Virus record (IMG/VR): IMGVR_UViG_3300048997_000225
Location: 1-64,000 of that record
Source: a virus
Length of the DNA: 64,000 nt
Reading direction: 5' to 3' (one strand)
Shown here: positions 49,657-59,481 of the stretch, piece after piece
How the letters are laid out: every line of letters begins with the position of its first letter
Numbering within the stretch: the stretch's first letter is position 1
Notes under the pieces: model-generated
What the model was told of the DNA's origin: nothing
The model's input: only the letters and a program-made list of their open reading frames with translations
Database searches by the model: none
Position numbers and translations under genes: made by a program

Positions 49657-52600
49657 TTACGAGAAGTTAGCAACTGACGTAAACAATCCTTTATTATGTA
49701 TCATACTTCCGCCCAATGTAAATACTTTGCTAGTGGTTGCCGGATCATAATTGGTTTCCAATCCTAAGATCGGAATAGTGGTTGGCTGATTCCCTACCAA
49801 AGCAAGAGAAGTACCTATCCTGGTATTAAATTGTGCCGAAACCCCTGACCTATCTAGACAATTCCCATATGCATTAAGACGGGTCCCAGTTCCAAAATCT
49901 GAAGCCCTCCATATGTTGACTTGAATGCCTGTATCACTGGAATTATTGGAATATATAGTGTTTTTGAATACATTTATCGTCCCCAGCGATTGTCCAGTAA
50001 TACACAATAATCCACTAACTCCAGAAGAATTCCCACATAATGATATTACATTGGATTCAAATTCAATGATTCCAACGAAATTTCCAGGCAATATCGCAAT
50101 GCCTTGATGTTCCATTGCAGTGATTGTGTTGTTCCTCACGAATAAATTATCAGTGACTCCTGAAAATGATCCAATACCATGGCGATTAGTGAATGACCCA
50201 TCTAATTGACATAGTTCGATGATTATTCCAGAAAAACCAGTTGGAGCTGATGCCCAGCTAGTAAAATCAGATGATAACAATATCATTGCGGCGTTATTGG
50301 CCGTAGGAAACACCATGCCGTTGACTTGAACATTCCTGATTACGAGTCTTGGACTATTTAAATCATTGTCGCTATTGGGAGTTAATAATACAACAGCGTT
50401 CGCATACCAATCACCAACAGTAAAATCATTATTTAAACGAACATCATCAACGGTGATTTTAGTAAAAGAATTAAATGGTCTTAAGAATATTCTGGACACC
50501 GGTATTGCACCCGGAGTCAAAACAGTCCAATCTTCCATTATAATATGATTGATAAATGATTCTCCATAACCATTAATAAATATATCAGGAAAATCAGGTT
50601 GAGAAATCAAGTTGATAAATCGTATATCTCGGACAGTTACATCCCAACCTGATGCTACTAAAAAGCCACTGACATTCTCGGATATTCCTCCCGATCCATA
50701 ATTCTGCATGAATGACGCTCCGCATAACGTCATTGGACCATATTTAGATAGACCAGTATCAAATGTGATACCTTCTATGGTTAACTTTCCACGTGCTTTA
50801 AATGAATTATTGGATGAAGATCCAATTCCTACGCCAACAATCATTGCATGTGGTGAGGTTGTACTATCTGATGCATTAGTCCATGTACCGCCGCGAATAT
50901 GGACATTATCAATCGATACGACAGGATCTGTTCCATAATTGTATGCTAACGGACCATTGAAACCGGTTGGACAGATATGGAAGAAAATAGGGCTCCCTGA
51001 TCCAAGACTATTAGTTGATATATTGCAATCATATAGTCGTAATTTCCCAATTCTTAGACCAGCTCCGACATATGCTTCAGCTGTTCCAGGCAGAAAATCT
51101 ATAACTCCACCACCATTTTGAAGATTCCCACCAACATTATCAACACGTCCTGGAAAATAACTGCCGCCTTCAAATGTTATTTCATTCACAAATATGGAAC
51201 CAGGAGCACCTGTGAGTTCTAATCTGACAATCGGAGAATTGGCTTGGCTACCGATGAATGCGTCTTCAAATCTAATATAATCAACAAATGTTGTCGTATT
51301 CCAGATAAATCTTACAGAAGCCGGTGTGGAAGTACCAAAAGTACTTTCTACTGTTGTGACATTCTTAGCTGAGAATTTCAATGTAAGATTAGTGATTTCA
51401 ATATGACCATGTTGATAAAGAATATTTTCTAATTCAACGTGCGAAGCGCCAATAATTTGAATTATAGGTGAGTCTTGAGCAGCCGTGGACTTGATGTCAA
51501 GTCCTTTCAAAGTTATCATCCCGCCAACATTGGGCCCAGTCAAGATTGGGCCCGGGACCTGATTGATTAATCTGGCAAATCCTGCGAAATTGCTTTGTGG
51601 TACACAAGCACTGATGATTTCAATATGATCAAATGTCGAAAAGTTATATGGTGTGGTGTTAGTATAATCTCCTCGTTTAATTATGAAACGAGCAAAAGTG
51701 ATTCCTCGGAAATTGCAATAAGCGATGGCTTTACTGATCGCATCAGGACCTTCAAAATCTCCTTTGGAGAGAGTCCCATCACCACATACGATAGTGGTCT
51801 TTCCATCCTGAGACCGACCGGCATTGATAGATTGTAATAAACAATATGCTGATGTATTAGGAGCTCCTAAAAATGGGACATCACCAATTTGTAAATTAGG
51901 ATGCGAGACTGACGATATTCGTAAGTATTTATCACTGAAAAATGCGCTTCCGGCAGTTTCTGTGTTAGCGTCTGCCAAACGCAATGGACCGTTCGAATTA
52001 TATAATGGAGCATCTTTGATATTCAAATAATCAGATAGTCCAGGGTTTCCTGATTCATGAGCATATTCAAATGCATCAAATGTACTTCCAGTTTCACTTG
52101 CCCAGCGTGCTATAAAGTGCTTTGGAGCCCCGTTATAAAAATTATCAGGATCTAAGTCAAATAAGAATGTTGGCGAACGAGGGACAGGATTCCCGTCGTT
52201 ACCAGTGGAACGAATATTATTAGTGACTAATGCTATAGTATCTCGGGCCGAATTTAATCGAGTGGTTTGTCGAATAGTGTTATCAAACCAATCATAAATA
52301 GATTGGGCTACTGATTCAGGTAATACCCCCATCGGATCAGCCACCACACTGCGACCCGCAGAAAATATTCCATTAGTGACTATTCCTGAAGATGTGCCAG
52401 CACCTGAAGCTGGTTCAGCAAAATCCAAACCTCGAGTTATAGGTCCAGACGTCAGAGCTTTAGCCAGAAAACTCTGGACTCCCGATTCCATATCAGGTTT
52501 AATATCACCAAATTCTTGGACTTCTGGAAGCAGAGCTTGGACTTCATATGCACTTGCGTCCGATAACGCGGCTCGCATTCTGGGAGCTAAAACAGGATTG

Positions 52601-53958
52601 GGTAATGCTGCATTATCACCAGTTATTGTTGAAGCTACGAGCCCCATACGAATCAGAGTCGTTGGATTGCCAGTGACTATGATTTGGCTTGTAGAACCAC
52701 GAGTCCACGATCGAATCCGTATATCACTAGCACCATAAGGTTCCGCTATATATGCGCCTTTATAAATCCCGGGCATCAAACCAATCATGCGCAGGAATGT
52801 AGCTGACGGCATTTGTGTAAAGCCGATTGCTGCTGTTGAAATTTCGATCGATGAAGTCAATCCGTTAGCGTTGGATGACTGAATTGATATAAATTGTTTG
52901 GAGCCGATTATTATGGTTGTTGCAATGGCTCCGGTTAACTGCGATTGAATAGCTGCAGCTAAGTCCGTTGCTGAATGCGTGGATGCTCCAATGTTTATAA
53001 CTTGAGGAGCCCCGCCATCTACAGAAATACTAAACTGGCTTCCCGGACCATTATATGGTCCGGTCACAGTTGAAATCACCCTAGCATAACTAATTCCACC
53101 AACATTAGATGCATATTGTTGATTGATTCTATCAATAACTTGATCTCGAGTATATGGAGGAGATGGAAAACTGATAACAAATGAATTCCCATCAACATTG
53201 AATGTTATAGAGTCCGTTCCATCTAGTGCTGCAAAGTTACTGTTATATGTGTAAGCATATGCTGGAGATGGCAAATTTACATAATATTTAATGCGATAAT
53301 TAGTGCCGTCAAATATAATTCGGCCTCGAATGGCTAATCCGCCTGGTATATCAACTGTTCGAATTAATTTTCCGAACAATATTGCATGGACAGCATGGAC
53401 AGCTTCAGTGGTTAATGGTATACTATCGCGTGTTGTTAATAAAACTTCTCCTCCTTTTAAATCAGGAGTTTGAGTGAGAATCCCACGAGTGGGTCCATCA
53501 AATCCGGTATAAGTCCCGGCCACAAGTCCTAATTTTGCAAGAACTGAAGGACCGGCATCAGACAGAACAATAGATTGACTAGCTCCAGCTCCAGGAGTTC
53601 GAAGTTGTAACACTCCACCTAAGTCGAATGCGATATCTGATCCAATAACAGAATTGATTTTGGTGGCAACTCGTGACGTTATAATGTCAGTGCCAACAAA
53701 TGTGACAGTCTGAATCGGCCCACTATTAATTCGTATATTAATAGCATCGCCACCTAATATAGCATAAGGCGAATTATTACTACTTTTAACAGAAGCCGGA
53801 ACATCCAGTTCGGCGCCGTTGGGAATATCAGTGATAAAATAGGGATTTAAATCAGATGGTGAAAGAACAGTCTCAGATGTATGTGGGATGATTGAATATC
53901 CAGCAAGTACAAATTTAGTATTTGCTGAATGAATCTGCTCTTTGCGCGGCTGTGTCAT
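49657..53958 (-). CDS. Tail fibre / tailspike-like protein with beta-helix
   Basis: A 1433-aa protein. The N-terminal 450 residues contain several repeats of a module of about 80-100 residues resembling the flagellin hook-IN motif (INIRINSGPIQTVTF...IASRVATKIN type, FSISVDGGAPQVINIG). A linker follows (about 450-740). Residues 740-1400 have the repeating short strand and turn pattern of a right-handed beta-helix (IEIISACVP, VELENILYQHGHIEITNLTL). There is no lyase or hydrolase signature I can name. It is probably the receptor-binding fibre or spike. It has AGAGGA upstream and lies 159 bp from the preceding structural gene. Confidence 0.65.
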   Translation of the reverse strand: MTQPRKEQIHSANTKFVLAGYSIIPHTSETVLSPSDLNPYFITDIPNGAELDVPASVKSSNNSPYAILGGDAINIRINSGPIQTVTFVGTDIITSRVATKINSVIGSDIAFDLGGVLQLRTPGAGASQSIVLSDAGPSVLAKLGLVAGTYTGFDGPTRGILTQTPDLKGGEVLLTTRDSIPLTTEAVHAVHAILFGKLIRTVDIPGGLAIRGRIIFDGTNYRIKYYVNLPSPAYAYTYNSNFAALDGTDSITFNVDGNSFVISFPSPPYTRDQVIDRINQQYASNVGGISYARVISTVTGPYNGPGSQFSISVDGGAPQVINIGASTHSATDLAAAIQSQLTGAIATTIIIGSKQFISIQSSNANGLTSSIEISTAAIGFTQMPSATFLRMIGLMPGIYKGAYIAEPYGASDIRIRSWTRGSTSQIIVTGNPTTLIRMGLVASTITGDNAALPNPVLAPRMRAALSDASAYEVQALLPEVQEFGDIKPDMESGVQSFLAKALTSGPITRGLDFAEPASGAGTSSGIVTNGIFSAGRSVVADPMGVLPESVAQSIYDWFDNTIRQTTRLNSARDTIALVTNNIRSTGNDGNPVPRSPTFLFDLDPDNFYNGAPKHFIARWASETGSTFDAFEYAHESGNPGLSDYLNIKDAPLYNSNGPLRLADANTETAGSAFFSDKYLRISSVSHPNLQIGDVPFLGAPNTSAYCLLQSINAGRSQDGKTTIVCGDGTLSKGDFEGPDAISKAIAYCNFRGITFARFIIKRGDYTNTTPYNFSTFDHIEIISACVPQSNFAGFARLINQVPGPILTGPNVGGMITLKGLDIKSTAAQDSPIIQIIGASHVELENILYQHGHIEITNLTLKFSAKNVTTVESTFGTSTPASVRFIWNTTTFVDYIRFEDAFIGSQANSPIVRLELTGAPGSIFVNEITFEGGSYFPGRVDNVGGNLQNGGGVIDFLPGTAEAYVGAGLRIGKLRLYDCNISTNSLGSGSPIFFHICPTGFNGPLAYNYGTDPVVSIDNVHIRGGTWTNASDSTTSPHAMIVGVGIGSSSNNSFKARGKLTIEGITFDTGLSKYGPMTLCGASFMQNYGSGGISENVSGFLVASGWDVTVRDIRFINLISQPDFPDIFINGYGESFINHIIMEDWTVLTPGAIPVSRIFLRPFNSFTKITVDDVRLNNDFTVGDWYANAVVLLTPNSDNDLNSPRLVIRNVQVNGMVFPTANNAAMILLSSDFTSWASAPTGFSGIIIELCQLDGSFTNRHGIGSFSGVTDNLFVRNNTITAMEHQGIAILPGNFVGIIEFESNVISLCGNSSGVSGLLCITGQSLGTINVFKNTIYSNNSSDTGIQVNIWRASDFGTGTRLNAYGNCLDRSGVSAQFNTRIGTSLALVGNQPTTIPILGLETNYDPATTSKVFTLGGSMIHNKGLFTSVANFS

Positions 53959-54117
53959 ATAAAATAAATCCTCTATTCCAGAAAAGATTAAAAGGGACGG
54001 GAATCTTTATGATTTAGACAGTAAGAACTATATAATGATAATCCAGTCCAATATTGGACTGGATTATCATCGGGTCCAGCAATCTTCCCGTATTGGACCG
54101 AATCTCATATAATCTCC
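53959..54117. other. Intergenic region with 36-bp palindrome
   Basis: This 159-bp non-coding gap lies between two large reverse-strand structural genes. It holds the palindrome at 54035-54070, a second weaker stem formed by GGGTCCA and TGGACC (about 54075-54101) and the ribosome binding site of the fibre gene. A promoter or terminator for the fibre unit is likely here. I see no convincing -10/-35 pair. Confidence 0.5.
54035..54070. repeat. 36-bp perfect palindrome, intergenic
   Basis: Two 18-nt arms without spacer. As RNA on the reverse strand it would be a stable hairpin downstream of the large structural gene ending at 54118. No T-tract follows, so it is not a classic terminator. Confidence 0.95.
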
Positions 54118-57100
54118 CTAAAGTAAGACGTACCATATCTCGAGAGTATCATCGGTTTCCAATATTGGATTGGTCGTAGTTGCTATATAATTAAGTATTT
54201 GACCTGTGGGTCCTGTGATGGTGTAATCAGCCCCATAGGTCAATTTAATTCCACGCAAAAATGCCATAACAGTATTAGCTTGCAGAGGTCGTTCTGTTAA
54301 TGCAAAAGTCGTTTGTCCATTAACCGTAACAATAAGAACTTCCTGTTTAACTGAAGTTAAATTAATATCACTAGATCCAAAGAAAATAGGATCATCATAG
54401 ATGTTGTTTACAAACAAAGGAGGATCATTGAGTGGAGTATTGACTATGTCAACTTGCCCTTTACGTTTTTCAAGCGGTCTTCCCCAAATTCGGAATCTGT
54501 CAACTGCAGTAAATCCTTCATTGGTTCCATTGGCTGAATGAAGAACATCTGTATCTCGAAAATAAGCTGGGACTCCTTGAATCACAATTATCATTTGGAG
54601 TTCATTCCCAGAATGGACTTCAATAGATCCTATAAATTCTGGTTGTGATCGCACCAGATAAGCAGTGGCAGCAAGTACTGACCCGACTTCTGAATTGGGT
54701 CGAGCTTTTGGCATACGTGATGAAATGGCGCCACCAGGCCATGGATTTGTGGCTGACCAAGCTGCCCCACCACGTGCAGTCTTAAATCGAGTTATATCTG
54801 AAAAACTACCGGTGCCATCAATTTTAATAAGAGCTTCTCCGCCGACACCAACCGTGTTACTGGCTTGTCCACACACAAATTCGACTCCTTCCCAAGATGA
54901 GAATCCCGGGGGAGTCGGATTGGCTGAAGCCACGTAATCTGGAAAAAACATAGTTCCTACAGATATTGAGCCAACATTAGTGGAACTCCTTGTTTGATAT
55001 AAAGTTTTTCCAATAAAATCTTTGTCTCGGAGCCAAATTCCAAGAGGCAAATGCGAAATACATCCAGCAAATTCTGGATTAACATCGCGATCAAATACTT
55101 CTGATATTGCCCCGCGCCGCATTCCAGGACGAGCATTCAAAGATGCTGCTAAGACCGGAAACTTAGGAGTCGCCCAATCTTCAAATCCAACCCGGTTTAA
55201 TGAAAAACGTCGATTGAGATCTATTAATGTTCCTACGTAGTCATGGACTCCATCCGGATTCTGTTCAGGAGTCAGAAGTGGGATCGGATTCGATCCAGAG
55301 AATCGACCTGTTCCAAGTGAAGTCACAAAATTCATAGCTGCGAGTACTTCGAAGCCAGCTTTATTTGGCAGAGCTAAAGTATCGACCGATCCAAGTGGAT
55401 TCGCAGCAATGCTTTGTGCTTCAGATGGAGTTAATGGGCCAAGTCTTTGGACGTCGTCTGAATAAGCTGTCTGACTACCAAACACATCACCTTGATAAGG
55501 TTGCCGACTATAATAAACAGTAAGTTCATTATTAGTGGCATTTAAAGATAACGGAGCAGGAACTATTATTCCTATCTTATTATCAGCAGTATTAGTAAAT
55601 GTATTAATATTGCACGGAAGAGATCCTCCACCAGACGTTCGTGCTACAAGCACACGACCATTAGTCTGTAAGAAACCACGATCAAAACCAAATAAAGTGC
55701 ATTCAACTAAGAATTCGGAGTTATCCCAAGTTGTTCCGGTTGTTGCTTTGGAAAAATCTATGGCGTCTTTATTTAGAACGAATGATATATCACCATTAAT
55801 ATCTACATCAAGTAAAAATGTTGGACCGTCAAAAGTATCTTTTAATAGATTTACATCTGTCCCAATTCCTCCAACAAATACTCTATCAGAACTGAATGGA
55901 GAAGAAGCTGGAATAGTGGCAAATGGTGGTGATCCTGAAGTGTTACGTTTATATACACCAGTTATTCTGGCCGGACCATAAAATGGCGGGAATTGGATTC
56001 CTTCAAATGGACCTCCATCAATACTCCTGGCTTTAATATTGGAGTATTTGCGTCCGAACATTGAAGGCAAAGAACCTGTCCCATAGGTCTCGCCGACAAC
56101 CGGCGTTACGACATAATAACCGGCACCACTTGGATAACTTACTAAATTACGATTCCAATCAGAAGTATCGCTAGCTCCGAATGGACCTTCCTTGGCCATC
56201 AGTAAGAAGTTGATGCCCGAAGGGAATCTGGTTGTAGTAGCTGGGATAATCGGAGTATGATGGAATCCGGGCCTTGGAAGATATTCAACAGGAATTTCTA
56301 CATAACGAGCCAAAGCCCCGATATAAAACAATCCAAGAGGATCTACAGTGTCGTGAACAATATTAATTCCTTCTTGATCGGACTGTGGCATAGCCCCTTG
56401 AAATGTGACATCATCTATCCAGTTTAACTGGCTTCCATCACGGACCAATAATGATGGCACCAGCACATTGGAATAAGGCGCCACACATATGGTCTTAGAA
56501 CCGGGATCTACCATAACTTCAGACGTTATAGATAAATCTCGATTTTTGCCAGTTTGAACAAGTGGTGAATGCGGTAAATAAGTCGGAACCATTCTGTTGC
56601 GATCGGATAATCCTGATCGCAACATGATTTTGGATGAATTAGTCGGATCGCCACGATAGTGAACTGTATGGATATAATCAGGTTTATGTGATAAACCTCG
56701 GCCAGAACCGTATGTGACAGCAAATGATATATGCATTACTGTCTTATTAGCTAAGTCTTGTGTTATTGGAGTCGGAACCGCATCAGTAAACTCCTGGAAT
56801 AGACTATCCACAGCATCACTGGATAATTCTATCTCCATATTGCCATTCAAATCAAATGTAACTGTTAATCCGCTGCCATGCTTGAGAATCCGATATCCAC
56901 TTATTCCAACGCCAGCCGGATTAGTGGCTGAAGGCGATGTGGTAAATGGTTGAACTGACGGCTGACCACCATTAGGATCAGTAGTCATGCCTTCAAAATG
57001 GACCAATATTGCATCTGGATCTTCTTCCGGAGAGACAAATCGAACTTGATTCGAATCAGTTATAGGCAATCCAGCTTGGAACGAACCAATATTGACTCGG

Positions 57101-58758
57101 ATTTTATCCCCATTAAACCAGCGAGATACAGAACCACTTAATCTGAATCCAGGAGGATGAGCTGGCGCCGCGGTTATCCATTGCACATTTATAGTATATG
57201 GAGCAACCGCGATTTGTAAATTCGCATTTAGTGCAGTGGCATTGGACGGGACTTGAACCGGAACATTATAACGTTCTGTTATAACGGCATCAGACCAAGT
57301 CTTGCGATTACCGCTTGGTCCATCAAGTCTAGATAACCCTCCTACGAATATCGAGCCATCAGTAATCCTATCACCATAAAAAGTAACTACACCAGCTGAA
57401 TTGGTAGACCCATAACGTTTCCATGAAGTTCGAAGATTACCACGCAATAATTCTATGAGATTGGTTTTTAAAATAGATGAATAATCAAATTTATGAGCGA
57501 CTGAATGCCGCAGATCCATAATATCAGTTTTAGTTATTTGATCAGCATATAATCCATCAGGCCGAACAGTGTAAATATTGAGTGATGTGCCTGACGAATG
57601 AGCACGAATGATGGTTTGTAACTGACCTCTATCAAATGTCACAACAAACGCGGTGGGTCCTGTTTGTGTGATATTGTTGATTCGGATTATTTCATCATTG
57701 ATTTTGAAATATGCTTCACCGAAATCGACCATCCCATTAAGAATGGTGCCTGAAATACTGGTTAATGTGAATTGAACATCAGTTTCGGTGATATCATTCG
57801 GAAGTATAATCGAATTAATATAGATCCTGGAACCTGTACGATTGATAGCGATGCTATTTCGATTGAATGCACCAGCTAAATTCCCTATATCAGAAAACCC
57901 GGCACTATTCCTACGGAATATGGAACAAATCGGAATAGCATATACATAACCATCTACAGTTCCAAGTATAGATGGATCACCAGATCCAGATCTCCAAAGC
58001 CCGGGATCTCCTAATTCTTCTCTCATATTTTCGAAAACAAGAGAACTAGGAGTATTCAATGCTCCTTGCGCAAATACAAGAGTTGGATCAAATCCTTCTG
58101 GATACTGAGATATATTGATGTCAGAAACAACACGAATCCTATATTGAATTTGGATTCGTTTAGTAGTTTCAAAATTGACTTCCGGATCAATCAAGTCATC
58201 CGGTAAAAATGAAAAGCCGCTCTCGACATTACCATATTTATATACAAAGCCGCGTTGAGGTTTTCCCGGCGCGACGTTAGGAGGAGCCGGATCAACATCA
58301 ATTCGTTGTAACCAAACTTCGAGAAATATAAATTCTGCGCGATTCCCGCCTGTAGAAGTACTGGCGGGATTAAGAGCAATTTTATTCCAAGATACTGAAT
58401 TATTAGGAGAAAGTGGAGGTTCCCCGGTTCTAGTTCCAGCAACTGGAATGAGCCAACCGTTTACATTAGCCCATAACAAATCATGGACTTCGCCAGTAGT
58501 TTGGTTTCCGAAGAAGAATAAATTCGAATATGAAGGATCTGTATGATAGTCAGTAAGCGGCGATGATTCATTCATGAACCATCCCGAAGGGAATTGAGAA
58601 CGAACAATATCTGCTCGAGCTTCTAAATCGATTAGAGCTCCCAAATTCAGTTCGGAATCCAGCGGGGGCTTATTAGCTTCAAATAAGACAGCTCCGAACT
58701 GTCTATCTTTGCCGGTTATATATCGAGTCACACCGGCACCGAGAGGATTGGCAGCCAT
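54118..58758 (-). CDS. Large tail/baseplate structural protein
   Basis: A 1546-aa protein without membrane segments and mostly beta-rich. Residues 130-290 (EFIFLEVW, LPDDLIDPEVNF, RIQIQYRIRVV, LWRSGSGDPSILGTVDGYVY) align with residues 125-290 of the 867-aa protein at 59482-62085, so the two are paralogues sharing an N-terminal module. Later parts repeat strand-turn segments. The N-terminal phrase FEANKPPLDSELNL is reminiscent of phage baseplate-wedge or tail-tip proteins. It is a structural component at the tail end. No enzymatic site is seen. Confidence 0.7.
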   Translation of the reverse strand: MAANPLGAGVTRYITGKDRQFGAVLFEANKPPLDSELNLGALIDLEARADIVRSQFPSGWFMNESSPLTDYHTDPSYSNLFFFGNQTTGEVHDLLWANVNGWLIPVAGTRTGEPPLSPNNSVSWNKIALNPASTSTGGNRAEFIFLEVWLQRIDVDPAPPNVAPGKPQRGFVYKYGNVESGFSFLPDDLIDPEVNFETTKRIQIQYRIRVVSDINISQYPEGFDPTLVFAQGALNTPSSLVFENMREELGDPGLWRSGSGDPSILGTVDGYVYAIPICSIFRRNSAGFSDIGNLAGAFNRNSIAINRTGSRIYINSIILPNDITETDVQFTLTSISGTILNGMVDFGEAYFKINDEIIRINNITQTGPTAFVVTFDRGQLQTIIRAHSSGTSLNIYTVRPDGLYADQITKTDIMDLRHSVAHKFDYSSILKTNLIELLRGNLRTSWKRYGSTNSAGVVTFYGDRITDGSIFVGGLSRLDGPSGNRKTWSDAVITERYNVPVQVPSNATALNANLQIAVAPYTINVQWITAAPAHPPGFRLSGSVSRWFNGDKIRVNIGSFQAGLPITDSNQVRFVSPEEDPDAILVHFEGMTTDPNGGQPSVQPFTTSPSATNPAGVGISGYRILKHGSGLTVTFDLNGNMEIELSSDAVDSLFQEFTDAVPTPITQDLANKTVMHISFAVTYGSGRGLSHKPDYIHTVHYRGDPTNSSKIMLRSGLSDRNRMVPTYLPHSPLVQTGKNRDLSITSEVMVDPGSKTICVAPYSNVLVPSLLVRDGSQLNWIDDVTFQGAMPQSDQEGINIVHDTVDPLGLFYIGALARYVEIPVEYLPRPGFHHTPIIPATTTRFPSGINFLLMAKEGPFGASDTSDWNRNLVSYPSGAGYYVVTPVVGETYGTGSLPSMFGRKYSNIKARSIDGGPFEGIQFPPFYGPARITGVYKRNTSGSPPFATIPASSPFSSDRVFVGGIGTDVNLLKDTFDGPTFLLDVDINGDISFVLNKDAIDFSKATTGTTWDNSEFLVECTLFGFDRGFLQTNGRVLVARTSGGGSLPCNINTFTNTADNKIGIIVPAPLSLNATNNELTVYYSRQPYQGDVFGSQTAYSDDVQRLGPLTPSEAQSIAANPLGSVDTLALPNKAGFEVLAAMNFVTSLGTGRFSGSNPIPLLTPEQNPDGVHDYVGTLIDLNRRFSLNRVGFEDWATPKFPVLAASLNARPGMRRGAISEVFDRDVNPEFAGCISHLPLGIWLRDKDFIGKTLYQTRSSTNVGSISVGTMFFPDYVASANPTPPGFSSWEGVEFVCGQASNTVGVGGEALIKIDGTGSFSDITRFKTARGGAAWSATNPWPGGAISSRMPKARPNSEVGSVLAATAYLVRSQPEFIGSIEVHSGNELQMIIVIQGVPAYFRDTDVLHSANGTNEGFTAVDRFRIWGRPLEKRKGQVDIVNTPLNDPPLFVNNIYDDPIFFGSSDINLTSVKQEVLIVTVNGQTTFALTERPLQANTVMAFLRGIKLTYGADYTITGPTGQILNYIATTTNPILETDDTLEIWYVLL

Positions 58759-58803
58759 TATTTAATCCTTGTCTCTATCATAAGGATAATCTGAAGATTA
58801 TCA

Positions 58804-59448
58804 TTAATCATGTAACCAAATCCAATCCGATAAAAAGTAGGTTTTATCTGAACTCGAATTAGTGAATCTTAATCTATAATTGGCTGCAGATAATGATACT
58901 GATTGTTCAATATCTGGGTTAACGGTAGCAATAGTACTCGAATTGGCTGAATTTCGAATAGCTACGATAAAAGCACTAGTTGGAAATTCTGAGAAATTAG
59001 TTAGTCCGATGTCATAATTATATAATACACGACTTGGATCGGGTTGACTGTTGTTCGGACCAGGATCTGAATAAATAGTGAATCCATACCAATGGATAAA
59101 GACTTTGGTGGCCGGAGATGTTAAATTAATTACATTGGTAACAATGGATCCACCAGGCAGTATTGCCGTGCGTTTTTCTTGACCAATGCTATATCGAGAA
59201 GATTGAGCAGTATCAACATTAGGTGAAGTGATTAACTCGTCGTGATGTTCATGGATTAATGCAGGATGCAATGCTTTATAAGCAGCAACTTTGGCTGTTA
59301 TTAAATCCGGCACATAATTGGAAAGTGGTTTAATTCCTAGCGATGTTGGAATGTCAACAATATATTTTCCAGATATAGAAAAATCCAAAGGGAAATCAAA
59401 AGTTCCGTTAATCACTCCAGTTGTTCTATCAACAAGCGCCTTAGACAT
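58804..59448 (-). CDS. Structural protein, tail-associated
   Basis: A 214-aa protein from ATG 59448, where GGAG lies 7 nt upstream; the longer frame starts at 59469. The N-terminus is polar and includes a His-rich stretch LIHEHHDELITSPN. The remainder is beta-rich (TKVFIHWYGFTIYSD, YRLRFTNSSSDKTYFLSD), of carbohydrate-binding or adhesin type. It lies between the two paralogous tail proteins. The role is inferred from location. Confidence 0.6.
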   Translation of the reverse strand: MSKALVDRTTGVINGTFDFPLDFSISGKYIVDIPTSLGIKPLSNYVPDLITAKVAAYKALHPALIHEHHDELITSPNVDTAQSSRYSIGQEKRTAILPGGSIVTNVINLTSPATKVFIHWYGFTIYSDPGPNNSQPDPSRVLYNYDIGLTNFSEFPTSAFIVAIRNSANSSTIATVNPDIEQSVSLSAANYRLRFTNSSSDKTYFLSDWIWLHD

Positions 59449-59481
59449 TATTATCTCCAACCGACGCATTTATATGACGCA

